Below are positions 44,681-55,772 of a stretch of 64,000 nucleotides of DNA, piece after piece (within the stretch, counting starts at the first letter, position 1; every line of letters begins with the position of its first letter). This stretch comes from Aegilops tauschii subsp. strangulata (lineage: Eukaryota; Streptophyta; Magnoliopsida; Poales; Poaceae), in contig NC_053035.3 of NCBI RefSeq assembly GCF_002575655.3, positions 374,209,792 to 374,273,791 of the forward strand, given 5' to 3'. The translations under genes and the position numbers were made by a program. The notes beneath the pieces were generated by a model. It was given only the letters and a program-made list of their open reading frames with translations. It made no database searches and was not told the DNA's origin.

Positions 44681-47600
44681 ATAAGTGTTTTTCGTAGGCA
44701 TGTAGAGATAACTCAGCTTGGTGTATCTGAAGTAGTTTCCGCCTCGTGAGGCGTGCGTCTCCCAGCGCCTGGTGAGGCCTCCTTGCCGCGGGCTTGGGGG
44801 GCATCGAGGTACTGCAAAAATTTGTTAGGAAACCCTTATTCCTCCTTGCTCAGGGCCCCAGGAGTGGCCGGTCATGACCCAGCACTCCACATCGCGGTAC
44901 CCAAGGGGCACGGACTTAAGAGAGGGAGGTGCGCCAGTTTGCGAGCTCGAACAAGGGTGCCTCGCGAAGACCAGGAAAAACTCATGCGCGCACCTTTCCA
45001 GCCCCCTCGCGAGGCACGCGAGGGAGAGTACGGGCCAAAACAAAGAACCGAGGGAAGAAACAGAGGGAAAAGGCAATCGAACCAAGCCAACAAGAAACAC
45101 CAGAACGTGAATTTCCATTAAAGAGGGGCAAGCCAACCACGGAAAGCAAATGAACAGCCGCGTCTGGCACCTAGTCTAGTCTTCTCACCAGCGCGGAGCT
45201 AAGTGCCGCCACTAGGACGTGGGAGGGAGCCCCCGAGGCCCGAGCGCGGCACTCCGGAGACTTCGGGGCGTGTACAACCCCACTCATTATTACGTGAGAG
45301 TGTCACAAGCGGAGACCTTCACATGCACTGGGCCTTGCTTCACAGGCACTGGGCCTTGCTTCATGGGTAGAACTTTCGGAGGTGCTCGATGTTCCAGGCG
45401 TTCTGGATGGGGACCCCGTCCTGCATCTCCAGGCGCACGGCGCCAGGCCTGAAGACGTGGGCAACCCTAAACGGGCCCTCCCACATGGGCGAGAGCTTAT
45501 GCAGCCCTTCCCCAGAGAGCACCCACCTTAGGACGAGGTCGCCCTCTTTGAGCGTCCTGGAGCGGACGCTGCGGCAGTGATATACCGTCACAACGCCTGC
45601 TGGTAACTTGCCGCTTGGAGCATGGCTTCACGGCGGCGTTCCTCCCCCAGCACAAGGTCCATCCCCCGCATGGCGTCCTGCTGCGTCTCATCAAAAGCCA
45701 GGACCCGCGCGGAGCGATGCTTAACCTCGTGAGGGAGAACCACTTCTACTCCATAGACGAGGAAGAACGGGGTCTCGCCTGTTGGCTTGGTAGCGGTGGT
45801 GCGGATGGACCACAGCACGGACTGGAGCTCGTCGTGCCAGCCCCTGCCGCAGGCCTCGAGCTTCTTCTTAAAGGTCCTGGTCTTGAGGCCTCTCAGGACC
45901 TCCGCGTTGGCGTGTTCGGCCTGGCCATTGCTCCTGGGGTGTGCCACCGAAGCGTAGCATATTGGCTCACGAGGCCCTTGATGAACTTAACCGCGGACCC
46001 GGCCGGGATGGTGCGGATGGCCTCCACCTCCGCCCATTTGGTGAACTTGTTGATGGCGACATAGAGGTAGCGGTAGCCCCCAGGCGCTCGTGGGAACGGG
46101 CCCAGGATATCCAGCCCCCAGACCGCGAATGGCCACGAGAGCGGGATGGTCTGGGGGCCCTGAGCTGGCTGGTGGATCTGCTTGGCGTGGAATTGGCAGG
46201 CCTCGCATGACCTCACCAGCTCGGTTGCGTCGTTGATCTGCCTGGAGATGCATCGCAAGGAAACATCATTTGGCCGCTTTCTGTATAGCTCACCGTCCTG
46301 GATGCAGTATGCCGTAGCCTGCCGGGCCACGCGCTTCGCGTCCTCCTCTTTCTCCGACAGCGTCCCTCGCATCAGGTATTCCTTGAACTCCTCGGTCCAG
46401 CACCCCTCCCAAGGCTCAAGCGCCAGGAGCAAGCGTGCTCATGTGGTCGGGCCACAAGCGGGGGCTCCCGAGGCTGGTGGTTGAGGGAGTTCCTCCCGAG
46501 GCGGTGCCAGCCTCGCAGATGGGGGCGCTGCTGATGGCTTGAAAATCCGCTCCTCGAAGACGCCTGGTTCCTGGGGCAGACGCTTGGATGCCCTTCTGGC
46601 GATGTCGTCGGCTTCCTTGTTCGTGCCGCGAGGCACGTGCTGATGCTCCAATAACTGCTTCTCCATCTTGCGCACCTCCGTGAGGTACGCCTCCATGTGC
46701 TCGTCCTTCGGCTCGTACACCTTGTTGGAAAAGTTGACGAGGAGCTGCGAATCGCCCTTGGTGGTGAGACGTTTTACCCCCAAGGCCATGGTGGCCTTGA
46801 GACCGGCGATCAATCCCTCGTACTCCACGATGTTGCTGGAGACCTTCTCGCCCTGCTGGAAGCAGAGCTGCATAGCGTAGTAGAGCTTGTCTTGGGTGGG
46901 CGAGATAAGCACGGCTCCAGCCCCCGCGCCTTGGCGTGCGAAGGCGCCGTCAAAATACATGACCCAACCATCCGGCGCCTCGCTCCCCGGCGAGAGGGAG
47001 CGGCCCTCGCAAACCTCAGGCTCCGGGGCGTCGGTCCATTCGGCCTAGAAGTCGGCTAGGGCAGCCCCCTTGATGACTCTGGTTGTGCTGAACTCAAGCT
47101 GGAATGCTTGCAGCTTGATGTTCCATTCGGCAACTCTTCTAGCTGCGTTGGGGCTCCAGAGTACCCTCTCCAATGGGTAAGCCAAGACGACCTTGATTGG
47201 GTGACAATGGAAATAATGGCGCAGCTTGCGTGAGGCCACTAGGAGCGCGAGCAGGAGCTTCTGCGACATGGGGTACCGTGCCCTTGCATCCCGCAGTATC
47301 GTACTGACAAAGTACATCCAGTGCTCGACGAGGGCGGGAGCGCTGATGGAACCTGCGTCCGCCTGAGGTTGGGGCGCCTCCTGAGGTGATGAGTCCCCAG
47401 GAGCCTGGCCATTCATTAGGGCCTCTATAGGCCTGAGACCATCGTCTTGTTGAGCTTGATCATTTGTTGGCATTGTGGCGGATCCTGAGGCACCCTCTTG
47501 GCGCCGTACCGCCTCGGTTAGGGGGGCGGCGCGGCAGACTCTCGGCCTGGCACTCCTCCCGTACCGCCACCAACGTCGCGCTGGCGGAGTAGGGAGTGGC

Positions 47601-47953
47601 GGCAAGGTAAAGCACCAGGGGCTCGAGGGGACGAGGCACCACCATCACTAGAGGGCTAGTCAGGTATCTCTTGAGATCTTGAAACGCCAGGTCGGCCTCC
47701 AGGGTCCACTTGAACGGACCCTTCTTCTTCATCAGCTTGAAGAATGGCAGGGCGTGCTCCCCCAGCTTGGAGATGAAGCGACCTAGCCATGTCACACAGC
47801 CCGCAAGCTTCTGCATGTCCTTGAGGGTCTGCGGTGGACTCATGTCTTCTATTGCCTTGACTTTCTCCAGGTTAGCCTCGATCCCCCTATGGGACAGAGG
47901 AAGCCCAGCAGCTTGCCGGAGGGAACACCGAACACACACTTCTCTGGGTTGAG
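44681..47953 (-). mobile_element. Tat-clade Gypsy element C, pol part
   Basis: Continuation of 24198-25386 beyond element D. 44681-45360 is 3' untranslated sequence (no gene) colinear with B 53124-53790. 45361-47953 is the second half of pol. LTR, gag, protease and the first half of RT are missing: the element stops at 47953 and, after about 8 bases, B's truncated LTR begins. Confidence 0.82.
45361..47953 (-). pseudogene. Element C pol: RT end, RNase H domains, integrase
   Basis: RT end KVKAIEDMSPPQTLKDMQKL (47870 downward), connection/RNase H (RYPMSQKLLLALLVASRKLR), second RNase H (VMYFDGAFARQGAGAG, NIVEYEGLIAGLKATMALG, HVPRGTNKEADDIARR) and integrase (WPFAVWGLDILGPFP, ARSNGQAEHANAEVLRG, end HLRKFYP). 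Frame changes occur near 47900, 47480, 47040, 46435 and 45945. About 33 codons holding the second catalytic Asp (IITDNGSQF in B) are deleted near 45955, and the zinc region is also shortened. Inactive. Confidence 0.85.
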
Positions 47954-47961
47954 CTGTCCGG

Positions 47962-48462
47962 CCATGGAGCCCAAGACGGCGTCACCACGAGAGCCTTTTC
48001 CAGGCGAAGACCACTTTTGTCAGGATAAGCTATACTAGCTGTCCCCTTTCAAATTGGCCGTTGTTGGCTCCCTTCCCGCTCAATATTTGGGGAGAGGACC
48101 AGGGCCTATATAAGTAGAGCTAGCCACCACCGTAGGGAGTCTCTCGACCTCAAGTTCATTGAGAGGCATCTCACCCACACAAGTTCGTCAAGCACAAGAA
48201 CACCTCAACCTCAGGAGGCTGTTCTTCCCCTTGTACTGTTCATCATCAGCCCAAGAGGCAATCCACCACCACCACACTGGAGTAGGGTATTCACCACTAC
48301 GGTGGCCCGAACCAGTATAAATCTTGTGTCTTTGTCTTGCGAGTTCATCGAGTTCGTCTGCGAGATCTTAGAGAGCTAGGGCGTGGATCGGTAGGGAGGA
48401 AATCTTCGTGCGCACCCCAGTGTTTGAACCTTGAGGGTTTTGCCAGAACCAGTGATCCGACA
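47962..48462 (+). repeat. 5' LTR of element B, first 399 bp missing
   Basis: It begins CCATGGAGCCCAAGACGG, which is position 400 of the LTR as judged from the 3' copy (55462), and ends ATCCGACA. TATA motif TATATAAG at 48107-48114. The junction with element C lies within 47954-47961. Confidence 0.85.
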
Positions 48463-48480
48463 TTTGGCACACCAGGTAGG
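48463..48480 (+). other. Element B primer-binding site
   Basis: TTTGGCACACCAGGTAGG, a one-or-two-base variant of the TTTGGCGCGCCAGGTAGG site seen after many grass Gypsy LTRs. It fixes the LTR end at 48462. Confidence 0.7.
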
Positions 48481-48522
48481 GTGCGCCATAGCTCCTCTTC
48501 CGTCAATCTACGCTCCGCCCAC

Positions 48523-50550
48523 ATGGCGGGCGCCCTGTCACCGACTCCGACGACCGGCGTTGACGACGGGGCCAGGGGGCTCCGAGCCCTAGCCCCCGCC
48601 CTACGGCGGGTGCGGTGGCCACCCAAGTTCAAGCCGGAGATGCCGCCGCGCTACGACGGTGCGGCGGACCCGTCGGCTCTCCTGCTGGCGTACGAGGAGG
48701 CCGTCCTCGAGGCCGGGGGTGATGACAAGGTCATGGCCAACTGGCTTCCCATGGCCCTCGCCGGCGAGCCGCGCGCCTGGCTGCTCAACCTTCCTGGATC
48801 CACGGTGTCGTCTTGGGAGGAGCTGCGCGACCTCTTCACTGCGCGCTACGCGGCACCGGCGCACCACGCGGTCGCGGCCCTGCTAGGTGGCTCTCAGGCA
48901 TCGCCTTTAGATCGCCACATCAAGCCGTTCCTCCGCCAGATTGGTGCCGCTTCCAAGCGCTCGGGGGCTTCGCCCGGCTGGGCCGCGCCTGAGGCCGACC
49001 TCACCTTGAGCTCAGAAGACCACCCTGTCACCACCACCGGCTCCGGCATGCTTCCGATGCTCTACACGCCCACCATATGCAACGTGGCCGTCACCAAGAC
49101 CCTCATTGATGGCGGCGCTGGCCTCAACTTGCTCTCCGCGGAAGCCTTCAGCCTTCTTCATGTGCCGCTCGAGCGGCTCAGCCTCAGCAAGCCTTTCTCA
49201 GGAGTTGGTGGCGTCGCCGCCCGCTCCCTGGGGCAGATCCGCCTTCCCGTCACCTTCGGCACGTGCGACAACTATCGAACCGAGCTGGTCGACTTCGACA
49301 TCGCCCGCATCGGCCTCCCGTACAACGCCATCCTCGGGTACCCAGCTCTGGCCCAGTTCATGGCGGCGACTCATCCAACCTACAACCTCATGAAGATGCC
49401 TGGAAGCAAAGGTGTCCTCATCGTCAAGGGGGACACCAAGGAGGCCATGACGGCGCTCAAACTTGCCTTCAAGACCGCTGCAGTGGCGCAGCCCGCCGGC
49501 GCCGGTGCCCCCGAGGCCAAGGAGGCCACGCCAACCAAGAAGAAGCAGTTGTTCACCCAAGACAAGGCAGAAACCAAGCAGGTGCCGGTCAACGAGGACG
49601 GGTCCTCAGGAGCCACCTTCACCATAGGTGCCGGCCTCAACTCCAGCCAAGAGGAAGCATTGGTGAAGTTCTTGCGCGCGAACAAGGATATATTCGCATG
49701 GGAGCCCAATCAGCTGGTAGGGGTCCCAAGAGAGGTGATTCAGCACCACTTAAGGGTATGCCCCAATGTGCGCCATGTGAAGCAGCGAGCAAGGCGGCAG
49801 TCCACGGAGAAGCAGGCCTTCATCGTCCAAGAAACCCGCAAGTTGGAGGCGGCAGGTGCCATTCGTGGGGTCAGGTACCCCGAATGGCTGGCGAACCCCG
49901 TCGTGGTGCCGAAGAAAGGTGGAAACGAGCGAATGTGCGTCGACTTCACCAACCTCAACAAGGCGTGCCCTCAAGACCCGTTCCCTCTCCCACGCATCGA
50001 CCAGATCATCGACTCCACCGCCGAGTGCGACCTGCTGTGCTTCCTGGATGCGTTCTCAGGGTGTCACCAAATCAAGATGGTCGTGGAAGATGTAGAGAAG
50101 ACAACCTTCCTGACCCCGCGTGGGGTGTACTGCTACACCTGCATGCCCTTCAGACTGCGCAACGCGGGTGCGACCTTTCAGCGGCTGATGCACATCGCCT
50201 TAGCGCGGCAGCTCGGGAGAAACATGGAGGCCTACGTCGACGACATTGTGGTGAAGTCTCGGGAGGCGAGAACCTTGATCCAAGACCTGGAGGAGACCTT
50301 CGAGAGCCTGCGCCAGGTGAACTTGCGGCTTAACCCGGAAAAATGTGTGTTCGGTGTCCCTTCCGGCAAGCTGCTTGGATTCCTTGTGTCCCACAGAGGG
50401 ATCGAGGTGAACCCGGAGAAGATCAAGGCCATTGAGGACATGAGCCCACCGCAGACCCTCAAGGAAATGCAGAAGCTGGCTGGTCGGGTGACCGTGCTGG
50501 GGCGCTTCATTTCCAAGCTGGGAGAGCGCGCTTACCCTTCTTCAAGCTAA
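48523..50550 (+). pseudogene. Element B gag (internally deleted)-protease-RT in one frame
   Basis: One 675-codon frame from ATG 48523; a further 62 upstream codons are open but lie in the LTR and leader. A short gag capsid part (VRWPPKFKPEMPPRYDGAADP, WLPMALAGEPRAWLLNLPG) ends abruptly around 48880-49020 and runs straight into the protease, without the usual Gag C-terminus or zinc knuckle. Protease: KTLIDGGAGLNLLS (49093-49134), ILGYPALAQFMA. RT: EWLANPVVVPKK, MCVDFTNLNKACPQDPFPLP, CMPFRLRNAGATFQ (Arg for the usual Gly), YVDD (50233-50244). A frameshift near 50530 ends the frame. Confidence 0.82.
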
Positions 50551-51875
50551 TGAAGAAGAAGGGCCCATTCGAGTGGACCCCGGAGGCTGACCAAGCCTTC
50601 CAAGACCTCAAGAGATACCTGACCAGCCCTCCGGTGATGGTGGCACCACGGCCTCTCGAGCCATTAGTACTTTATCTTGCCGCCACCCCATACTCCGCCA
50701 ACGCTGCACTAGTGGCGGTCCGAGAGGAGCATCGAGCCAAGAGCGCGCCGCACCGAGCTACGCCGCCAGCCGAGATGACGCAAGGTCAGGAAGGCGCAGC
50801 AAGAGCCGAAGCGGCAACAACAGAAGACCAAGCTCGGCAGGACAACGCCGTAGAGATTCCCGTGAGCGATCAGGCGCCAGGGGTCCTACCACCTCAGGAG
50901 GCACCCCAACCATCGCAAGACGCGAGCCTCACCAACACGCCAGCCCTCGTCAAATACCCGGTGTATTTTGTCAGCACAGTGTTGCGGGATGCGAGGGCGC
51001 GATATCCCATGCCTCAGAAGCTCCTGCTCGCGCTCCTGGCGGCCTCGCGCAAGTTGCGGCACTACTTCTAGGGCCACCCCATCAAAGTCGTCTCGGCCTA
51101 CCCATTGGAGAGGGTGCTCAGGAGCCCCAACTCTGCCAGAAGGGTCGTCGAGTGGAACATCGAGCTGCATGCGTTCCAGTTGGAGTTCAGCACCACCAGG
51201 GTCATCAAGGGAGCCGCGCTCGCTGATTTCGTGGCAGAATGGACAGATGCCCCGACGCTGGAAGTAGGCGAGGACCGGTCCACCTCCACAGGAAGTGAGG
51301 CGCCCGACGGATGGGTCATGTATTTTGATGGTGCCTTCGCGCACCAGGGCGCGGGGGCTGGAGCAGTGCTCATCTCGCCCACGCAGGACAAGCTCTACTA
51401 CGTTGTGCAGGTCTGCTTTCAGCAGGGCGAGAAGGTCTCCAACAACATCGCAGAATACGAAGGCCTCATAGCTGGCCTGAAGGCCGCGGCAGCTCTAGGG
51501 GTGAAGCGCCTCACCGTTAGGGGCGGCTCACAGCTCCTCGTCAACTTCTCCAACAAAGTGTACGAGCCAAAGGACGAGCAAATGGAGGCGTACCTGGCAG
51601 AAGTACGTAAGATGGAAAAGCAGTTCCTAGGCCTGGAGGTGCAGCATGTGCCCCGTGGTACCAACAAGGAAGCCGACGACATCGCCAGGAGGGCGTCCAA
51701 GCGGCAACCCCAAGAGCCCGGCGTCTTCGAGGAGCGGCTCTTCAAGCCGTCAGCAACGCCACCACTTTCAAACACAGCTCAGCCTCGGGAGGAGCTCCCA
51801 CAGCCGCCTGCCACAGGAGCCCCAGCTTGTGGCCTGACCTCAAGAGCTCGCCTGCTCTTGGCACTCGAGCCCTAG
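50550..51875 (+). pseudogene. Element B RNase H and second RNase H
   Basis: The frame resumes at MKKKGPFEWTPEADQAFQDL. The first RNase H (LVLYLAATPYSANAALV, RYPMPQKLLLALLAASRKLR) ends in a TAG at 51069-51071, where GHPIKVVSAYPLERVL follows in frame. The second RNase H has VMYFDGAFAHQGAGAGAV, NIAEYEGLIAGLKAAAALGV and HVPRGTNKEADDIARRASK. A TAG at 51873-51875 replaces the TGG (Trp) that element C keeps in its LALEPWEGCW. Confidence 0.82.
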
Positions 51876-53123
51876 GAGGGGTGCTGGACCAAGGAATTCA
51901 AGGAATATCTGATGCAAGGGGCACTGCCTGAGAAGGAGGAGGACGCAAAGCGCGTGGCCCGGCAAGCCACGGCGTACTGCATCCAGGACGGTGAGTTGTA
52001 CAGGAAGCGGCCAAATGATGTTTCTCTGCGCTGCATTTCCACGGACCAGGGGAAGGAGTTGCTAATTAACATACATGGCGGGGATTGTGGGCACCACTCG
52101 TCATCACGGCCCCTCGTCGGCAAGGTATTCCGAAGTGGGTTCTACTGGCCCACTGCGCTCAATGACGCAGCTGAGCTGGTGAAGTCCTGCGAAGCCTGCC
52201 AGTTCCACGCCAAGCAGATCCATCAGCTGGCTCAGGGCCTCCAGTCCATCCCACTCACATGGCCATTCGCGGTCTGGGGGCTGGACATCTTGGGCCCGTT
52301 CCCTCGAGCGCCTGGGGGCTACCGCTACCTCTACGTCGCCATCGACAAGTTCACCAAGTGGGCGGAGGTGGAATCCATCCGCACCATCCCAGTCGGTTCC
52401 GCGGTCAAGTTCATCAAGGGCCTCGTGAGCCGTTTCGGGGTCCCCAACCGCATCATCACCGACAACGGCTCGCAGTTCACCAGTAACCTCTTCAAAACAT
52501 ACCGCGCTAACCTTGGAACGCAGATCTGCTACGCTTCGGTGGTGCACCCCAGGAGCAATGGCCAGGCTGAACGCGCCAATGCAGAGGTCCTGAGGGGCCT
52601 CCAGACCAGGACCTTCAAGAAGAAGCTCGAGGCCTGCGGCAGGGGCTGGCACGACGAGCTCCAGTCCGTGATGTGGTCCATCCGCACCACCGTCACCAAG
52701 CCCACGGGCGAGACCCCATTCTTCCTTGTCTACGGAGCCGAAGCGGTCCTCCCTCACGAGGTCAAGCATCACTCCGCACGGGTCCTGGCGTTCGATGAAA
52801 CGCAGCAGGACGCCACGCGGGGGATGGACCTCGTATTGGGGAAGGAGCGTCGCCGTGAAGCTGCACTGAGGGCGGCAAGCTACCAGCAGGCGTTGCGGCA
52901 ATACCACTACCGCAACATCCGCTCCAGGATGCTCGAGCCGGGCGACCTCGTCCTGAGGCGGGTCCTCTCTAGGGAAGGGTTGCACAAGCCCTCACCCATG
53001 TGGGAGGGCCCCTTCAGGGTTGTCCATGTCTCCAGTCCTGGCGCCGCGCGCCTGGAGACGCAGGACGGGGTACCCATCCAGAACGGCTGGAACATCCAGC
53101 ACCTCCGGAAGTTCTACCCATGA
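51876..53123 (+). CDS. Element B integrase
   Basis: Uninterrupted from just after the TAG to TGA at 53121. Zinc-binding part: HGGDCGHHSSSR ... CEACQF. Core with all three catalytic residues: WGLDILGPFPRAPGG (Asp), RIITDNGSQFTSNLF (Asp), RSNGQAERANAEVL (Glu). The C-terminal part has ETPFFLVYGAEAVLPHEV, GDLVLRR and GPFRVVH, ending NIQHLRKFYP. It would insert element cDNA into the chromosome. It is the best-preserved pol domain in the window, but lacks an intact upstream frame to be made from. Confidence 0.82.
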   Translation, partial: EGCWTKEFKEYLMQGALPEKEEDAKRVARQATAYCIQDGELYRKRPNDVSLRCISTDQGKELLINIHGGDCGHHSSSRPLVGKVFRSGFYWPTALNDAAELVKSCEACQFHAKQIHQLAQGLQSIPLTWPFAVWGLDILGPFPRAPGGYRYLYVAIDKFTKWAEVESIRTIPVGSAVKFIKGLVSRFGVPNRIITDNGSQFTSNLFKTYRANLGTQICYASVVHPRSNGQAERANAEVLRGLQTRTFKKKLEACGRGWHDELQSVMWSIRTTVTKPTGETPFFLVYGAEAVLPHEVKHHSARVLAFDETQQDATRGMDLVLGKERRREAALRAASYQQALRQYHYRNIRSRMLEPGDLVLRRVLSREGLHKPSPMWEGPFRVVHVSSPGAARLETQDGVPIQNGWNIQHLRKFYP

Positions 53124-53956
53124 AGCAAGGCCCAGTGCCTGTGAAGAAAGGCCCAGTGCCTATGAAGAATCGCCGCCCGTGAAATTCTCACGTAATAATG
53201 AGTGGGGCTGTACATGCCCCGGAGTCTCAGGAGTGCCGCCCTCAGGCTTCGGGGGCTCCCTCCCACGCCTAGTGGCAGAACTTAGCTCCGCGCTGGTGAG
53301 AAGACTTGAAGACTAGACTAGGTGCCGGACGCGGCTTTTCATTTGCTTTCCGTAGTTGGCTCGCCTTCTCTTAATCGAAATTTGCTTTTGGTGTTCCTTG
53401 CTGGTTTGGTTCCGTCGCCCTTGTCGCCTTTCCTGACTCTAGTTCGCTTATGTTCTCTCTCTCGCATACCTCGTGAGGGGGCTAGGCAGGTGCCCCCGCG
53501 AGGGTTTCTTCCTCTTCTCTCTGCCTTCGGTCTGCTTTCTCGCAAGGCACCCTCGTTTGGGCCCACAAGCCAGCACATCTCTCCTAATCCGTGCCCCTCG
53601 GGTACCGCGATATGAAGCGCTGGGTCAAGGCTCGGGTGAACGATAAGTCTCCTAGCGAGCCTCCTAACGAATTTTTTCCAGTTCCTGAGCGACCACTAGG
53701 CCAAGACGGGCACGAGGAAACAAGTGCCTCATGAAGAAGAGGCTGCCCCGAACGCACCAGGCTAAGTTATCTCCACACAAAGTAACAACACAGCACGGAA
53801 ATAACAAGCATAGCATAATGGTTGAGGAACCACAGTTCGATACATGCCCCTTCGGGCCCATACTAGTTTCATTTTGATGCAAGAAAGAAAAGAGGAACAA
53901 GACCAAAGCGGCGTTGCAGCAATCCACGGGGGCAGGTCTCTAGCAAAGTCCCGAGC
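53124..53956 (+). other. Element B spacer between pol and the convergent B3 ORF
   Basis: No gene. It starts with a short direct repeat (AAGGCCCAGTGCCT twice, 53129-53160), contains CCTCGTGAGG/CCCGCGAGGG-type palindromes near 53466-53505, and is colinear with element C 45360-44681 plus 25386-25180. Confidence 0.65.
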
Positions 53957-54740
53957 TTAGCCGGACCACTCCTCTTGCTTCACAGAGGCATGGCGACGAG
54001 ACGACCCGCTACCACCTTCGAAGTGGGCGCGGCGGTTGGTCGTAGCCGCCGCTGCTGGAGCTTTCGCCAAGCGAAGAGCCACCGTAGCTGGACGAGGTGT
54101 AGCCGGCGGGCTCGCCCTTGCCCACGTCGCGGCCATCGCCAAGACCGAGCACCTCCTCGCCGTCGTTCGTCTCAGGGCAGCACCCGGCGCGGCGACCATC
54201 TTCCCCAAACACCCTCACGTAGAGGGTCGCATCACCGTCATACTTGAAATGGAGGGTGCACCGCCTACTCAGGCCGCGCGCGCGGGCGAACGTCTGCCAA
54301 CCGCGGGCCAGAGCTACATTGCCCGCGGCAGAGAACTCAACCGCGACCCAGGAGGCCCTGCTGCAGCAGTCGTCCGCCTGCAGCCAGAGCCCGCCTGGAC
54401 CAGAGGCCGGCAGCTCGTCGATGAAGAAGCGCGGAAGCTGAAGCCAGTTGCCGGCCGGATCCTCCGACCAGACAACGAACTCCGGCAGCACCTCTGCCGA
54501 GTGGAAGCGTGGCCGGGGAGGCCGTGCAACCACGGCACGTCTCACCTCATCGACGGGGCTGCCGCAACCGGAGTGACCCCCGCCACGCGCAGCGGCGCCA
54601 CCCAGGGAGCGGGGGGCCACGGCGGGAGTCGTGGTGTGCTTACGGGGACGACCGCGTCCCCGCTTGGGCGCCGGGGAGCCGGACCCCTCGCGGGGGGCCT
54701 TTCCCATCTCCGCAGCGGAGAACCTCTTCAACGGCGCCAT
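53957..54740 (-). pseudogene. Convergent AT-hook plus B3-domain ORF of element B
   Basis: ATG at 54740. Residues about 26-34 read KRGRGRPRK, an AT-hook. Residues about 90-195 form a plant B3 DNA-binding domain of REM type: VLPEFVVW, WLQLPRFFIDELP, GGLWLQADD, ASWVAVEF, LARGWQTFARARGL, LHFKYDGDATLYVRVF, ending near GCCPE. A Gly/Ser-rich tail follows. A frameshift near 54030 diverts the end; the other frame gives the tail SSRRHASVKQEEWSG ending at 53957, matching element C's KREKDSG end. The product would bind DNA in the nucleus. It may derive from a host B3 gene. No intron is visible. Confidence 0.78.
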
Positions 54741-54819
54741 TGGAGTCGGTGGTGGAGCAGAGGAGGAAGAAGCAGGCAGAATGGGAAGAAGTGGGGGACG
54801 GGGGCTCCACCCCCTCCCT

Positions 54820-54827
54820 CATTTATA
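54820..54827 (-). promoter_or_regulatory. TATA motif upstream of element B's B3 ORF
   Basis: TATAAATG on the minus strand, 80 bp before the ATG at 54740, on the strand opposite to the element's gag-pol. The distance leaves room for a short leader. 54828-55062 holds no other gene and ends in the polypurine tract CCCGGGGGCTAC (55051-55062). Confidence 0.5.
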
Positions 54828-55062
54828 GCAGAAGAAGGCCAACCAGCGCCCCCCACGATCACAGGTAATGATAGTTTTCCTTGCATGTCACAGGGACTTG
54901 TCAAGTCGAGCGGTTGCCGAGGCAACGTGGGGAAGCGGAGACGCCCACGTCTAATCAACCGCCACGCGTCGACGAAAGCTTTTGGGGCCCGCGGCGCGCC
55001 GCACTTGACCTTTGGCTTCGCCTCGAAGCCAAGCCCGAGCGCGCCTTAGGCCCGGGGGCTAC

Positions 55063-55772
55063 TGTCGGCGTTCTGGGAACGGGGGTCCCCAGACTTGCCT
55101 GCCTGCGGCCCACGGCGTGGCTGAGCTGCAGGCCTGTACGGCCCATCTTCATCAGCGAGACATTCAGGACCCTCGCGAGGGGCCAAGCCTCGCGGGGCAG
55201 ACGACGAAAGACCTCCTCAGGAGCGGCCTCACTAGGCTGCCTCGCGAGGAGCGGAGAAATCAAGGCAGGGCAAACCTCACGACCCTCTCGTGACGTGAGC
55301 CATGACGATCAAGATCAGGCGGGCGCCAGCACGCGCCGCGTCCTTGTTTCCTCTTTGGTGCTAAGGAGGCAAGCGCAGGCGCGGAGTACCAAGGCATCAA
55401 GCAAAGGTTTCCATATCAGTGCAACAAGACCAAGACCAGCAGGACGGCAGGACGAAGGTCACCATGGAGCCCAAGACGGCGTCACCACCAGAGCCTTTTG
55501 CAGGCGAAGACCACTTTTGTCAGGATAAGCTGTACTAGCTGTCCCCTTTCAAATTGGTCGTTGTTGGCTCCCTTCTCGCTCAATATTTGGGGAGAGGACC
55601 AGGGCCTATATAAGTAGAGCTAGCCACCACCGTAGGGAGGCTCTCGACCTCAAGTTCAATTAGAGGCATCTCACCCACACAAGTTCGTCAAGCACAAGAA
55701 CACCTCAACCTCAGGAGGCTGTTCTTCCCCTTGTACTGTTCATCATCAGCCCAAGAGGCAATCCACCACCAC
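55063..55772 (+). repeat. 3' LTR of element B, interrupted by element E
   Basis: It starts TGTCGGCGTTCTGG directly after the polypurine tract. The second part (55462-55772) pairs with 47962-48272. TATA motif near 55607-55614. It is cut at 55772 by TGTCGGGTGG of element E. Confidence 0.87.

Larger units (their letters stand above)
47962..55772 (+). mobile_element. Tat-clade Gypsy element B
   Basis: Plus strand: truncated 5' LTR (47962-48462), primer site, gag-protease-RT-RNase H-integrase (48523-53123), 0.8 kb spacer, convergent B3 ORF (54740-53957, minus), 3' LTR from 55063. The 3' LTR is interrupted at 55772 by element E, and its remainder should lie beyond the window. The two LTRs align with a constant offset of 7,500 bp and about eight differences in the 310 shared bases. 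The full LTR would be about 900 bp. Gag is internally deleted and pol has a frameshift and two stops, so B is not autonomous. Confidence 0.88.

Noticed and set aside
54036..55049. A 337-codon open frame on the plus strand across the B3 ORF
   Set aside because: It is a shadow: the minus-strand frame has the B3 and AT-hook motifs, while this one shows only Arg/Ala/Pro-rich composition and runs into the LTR region.
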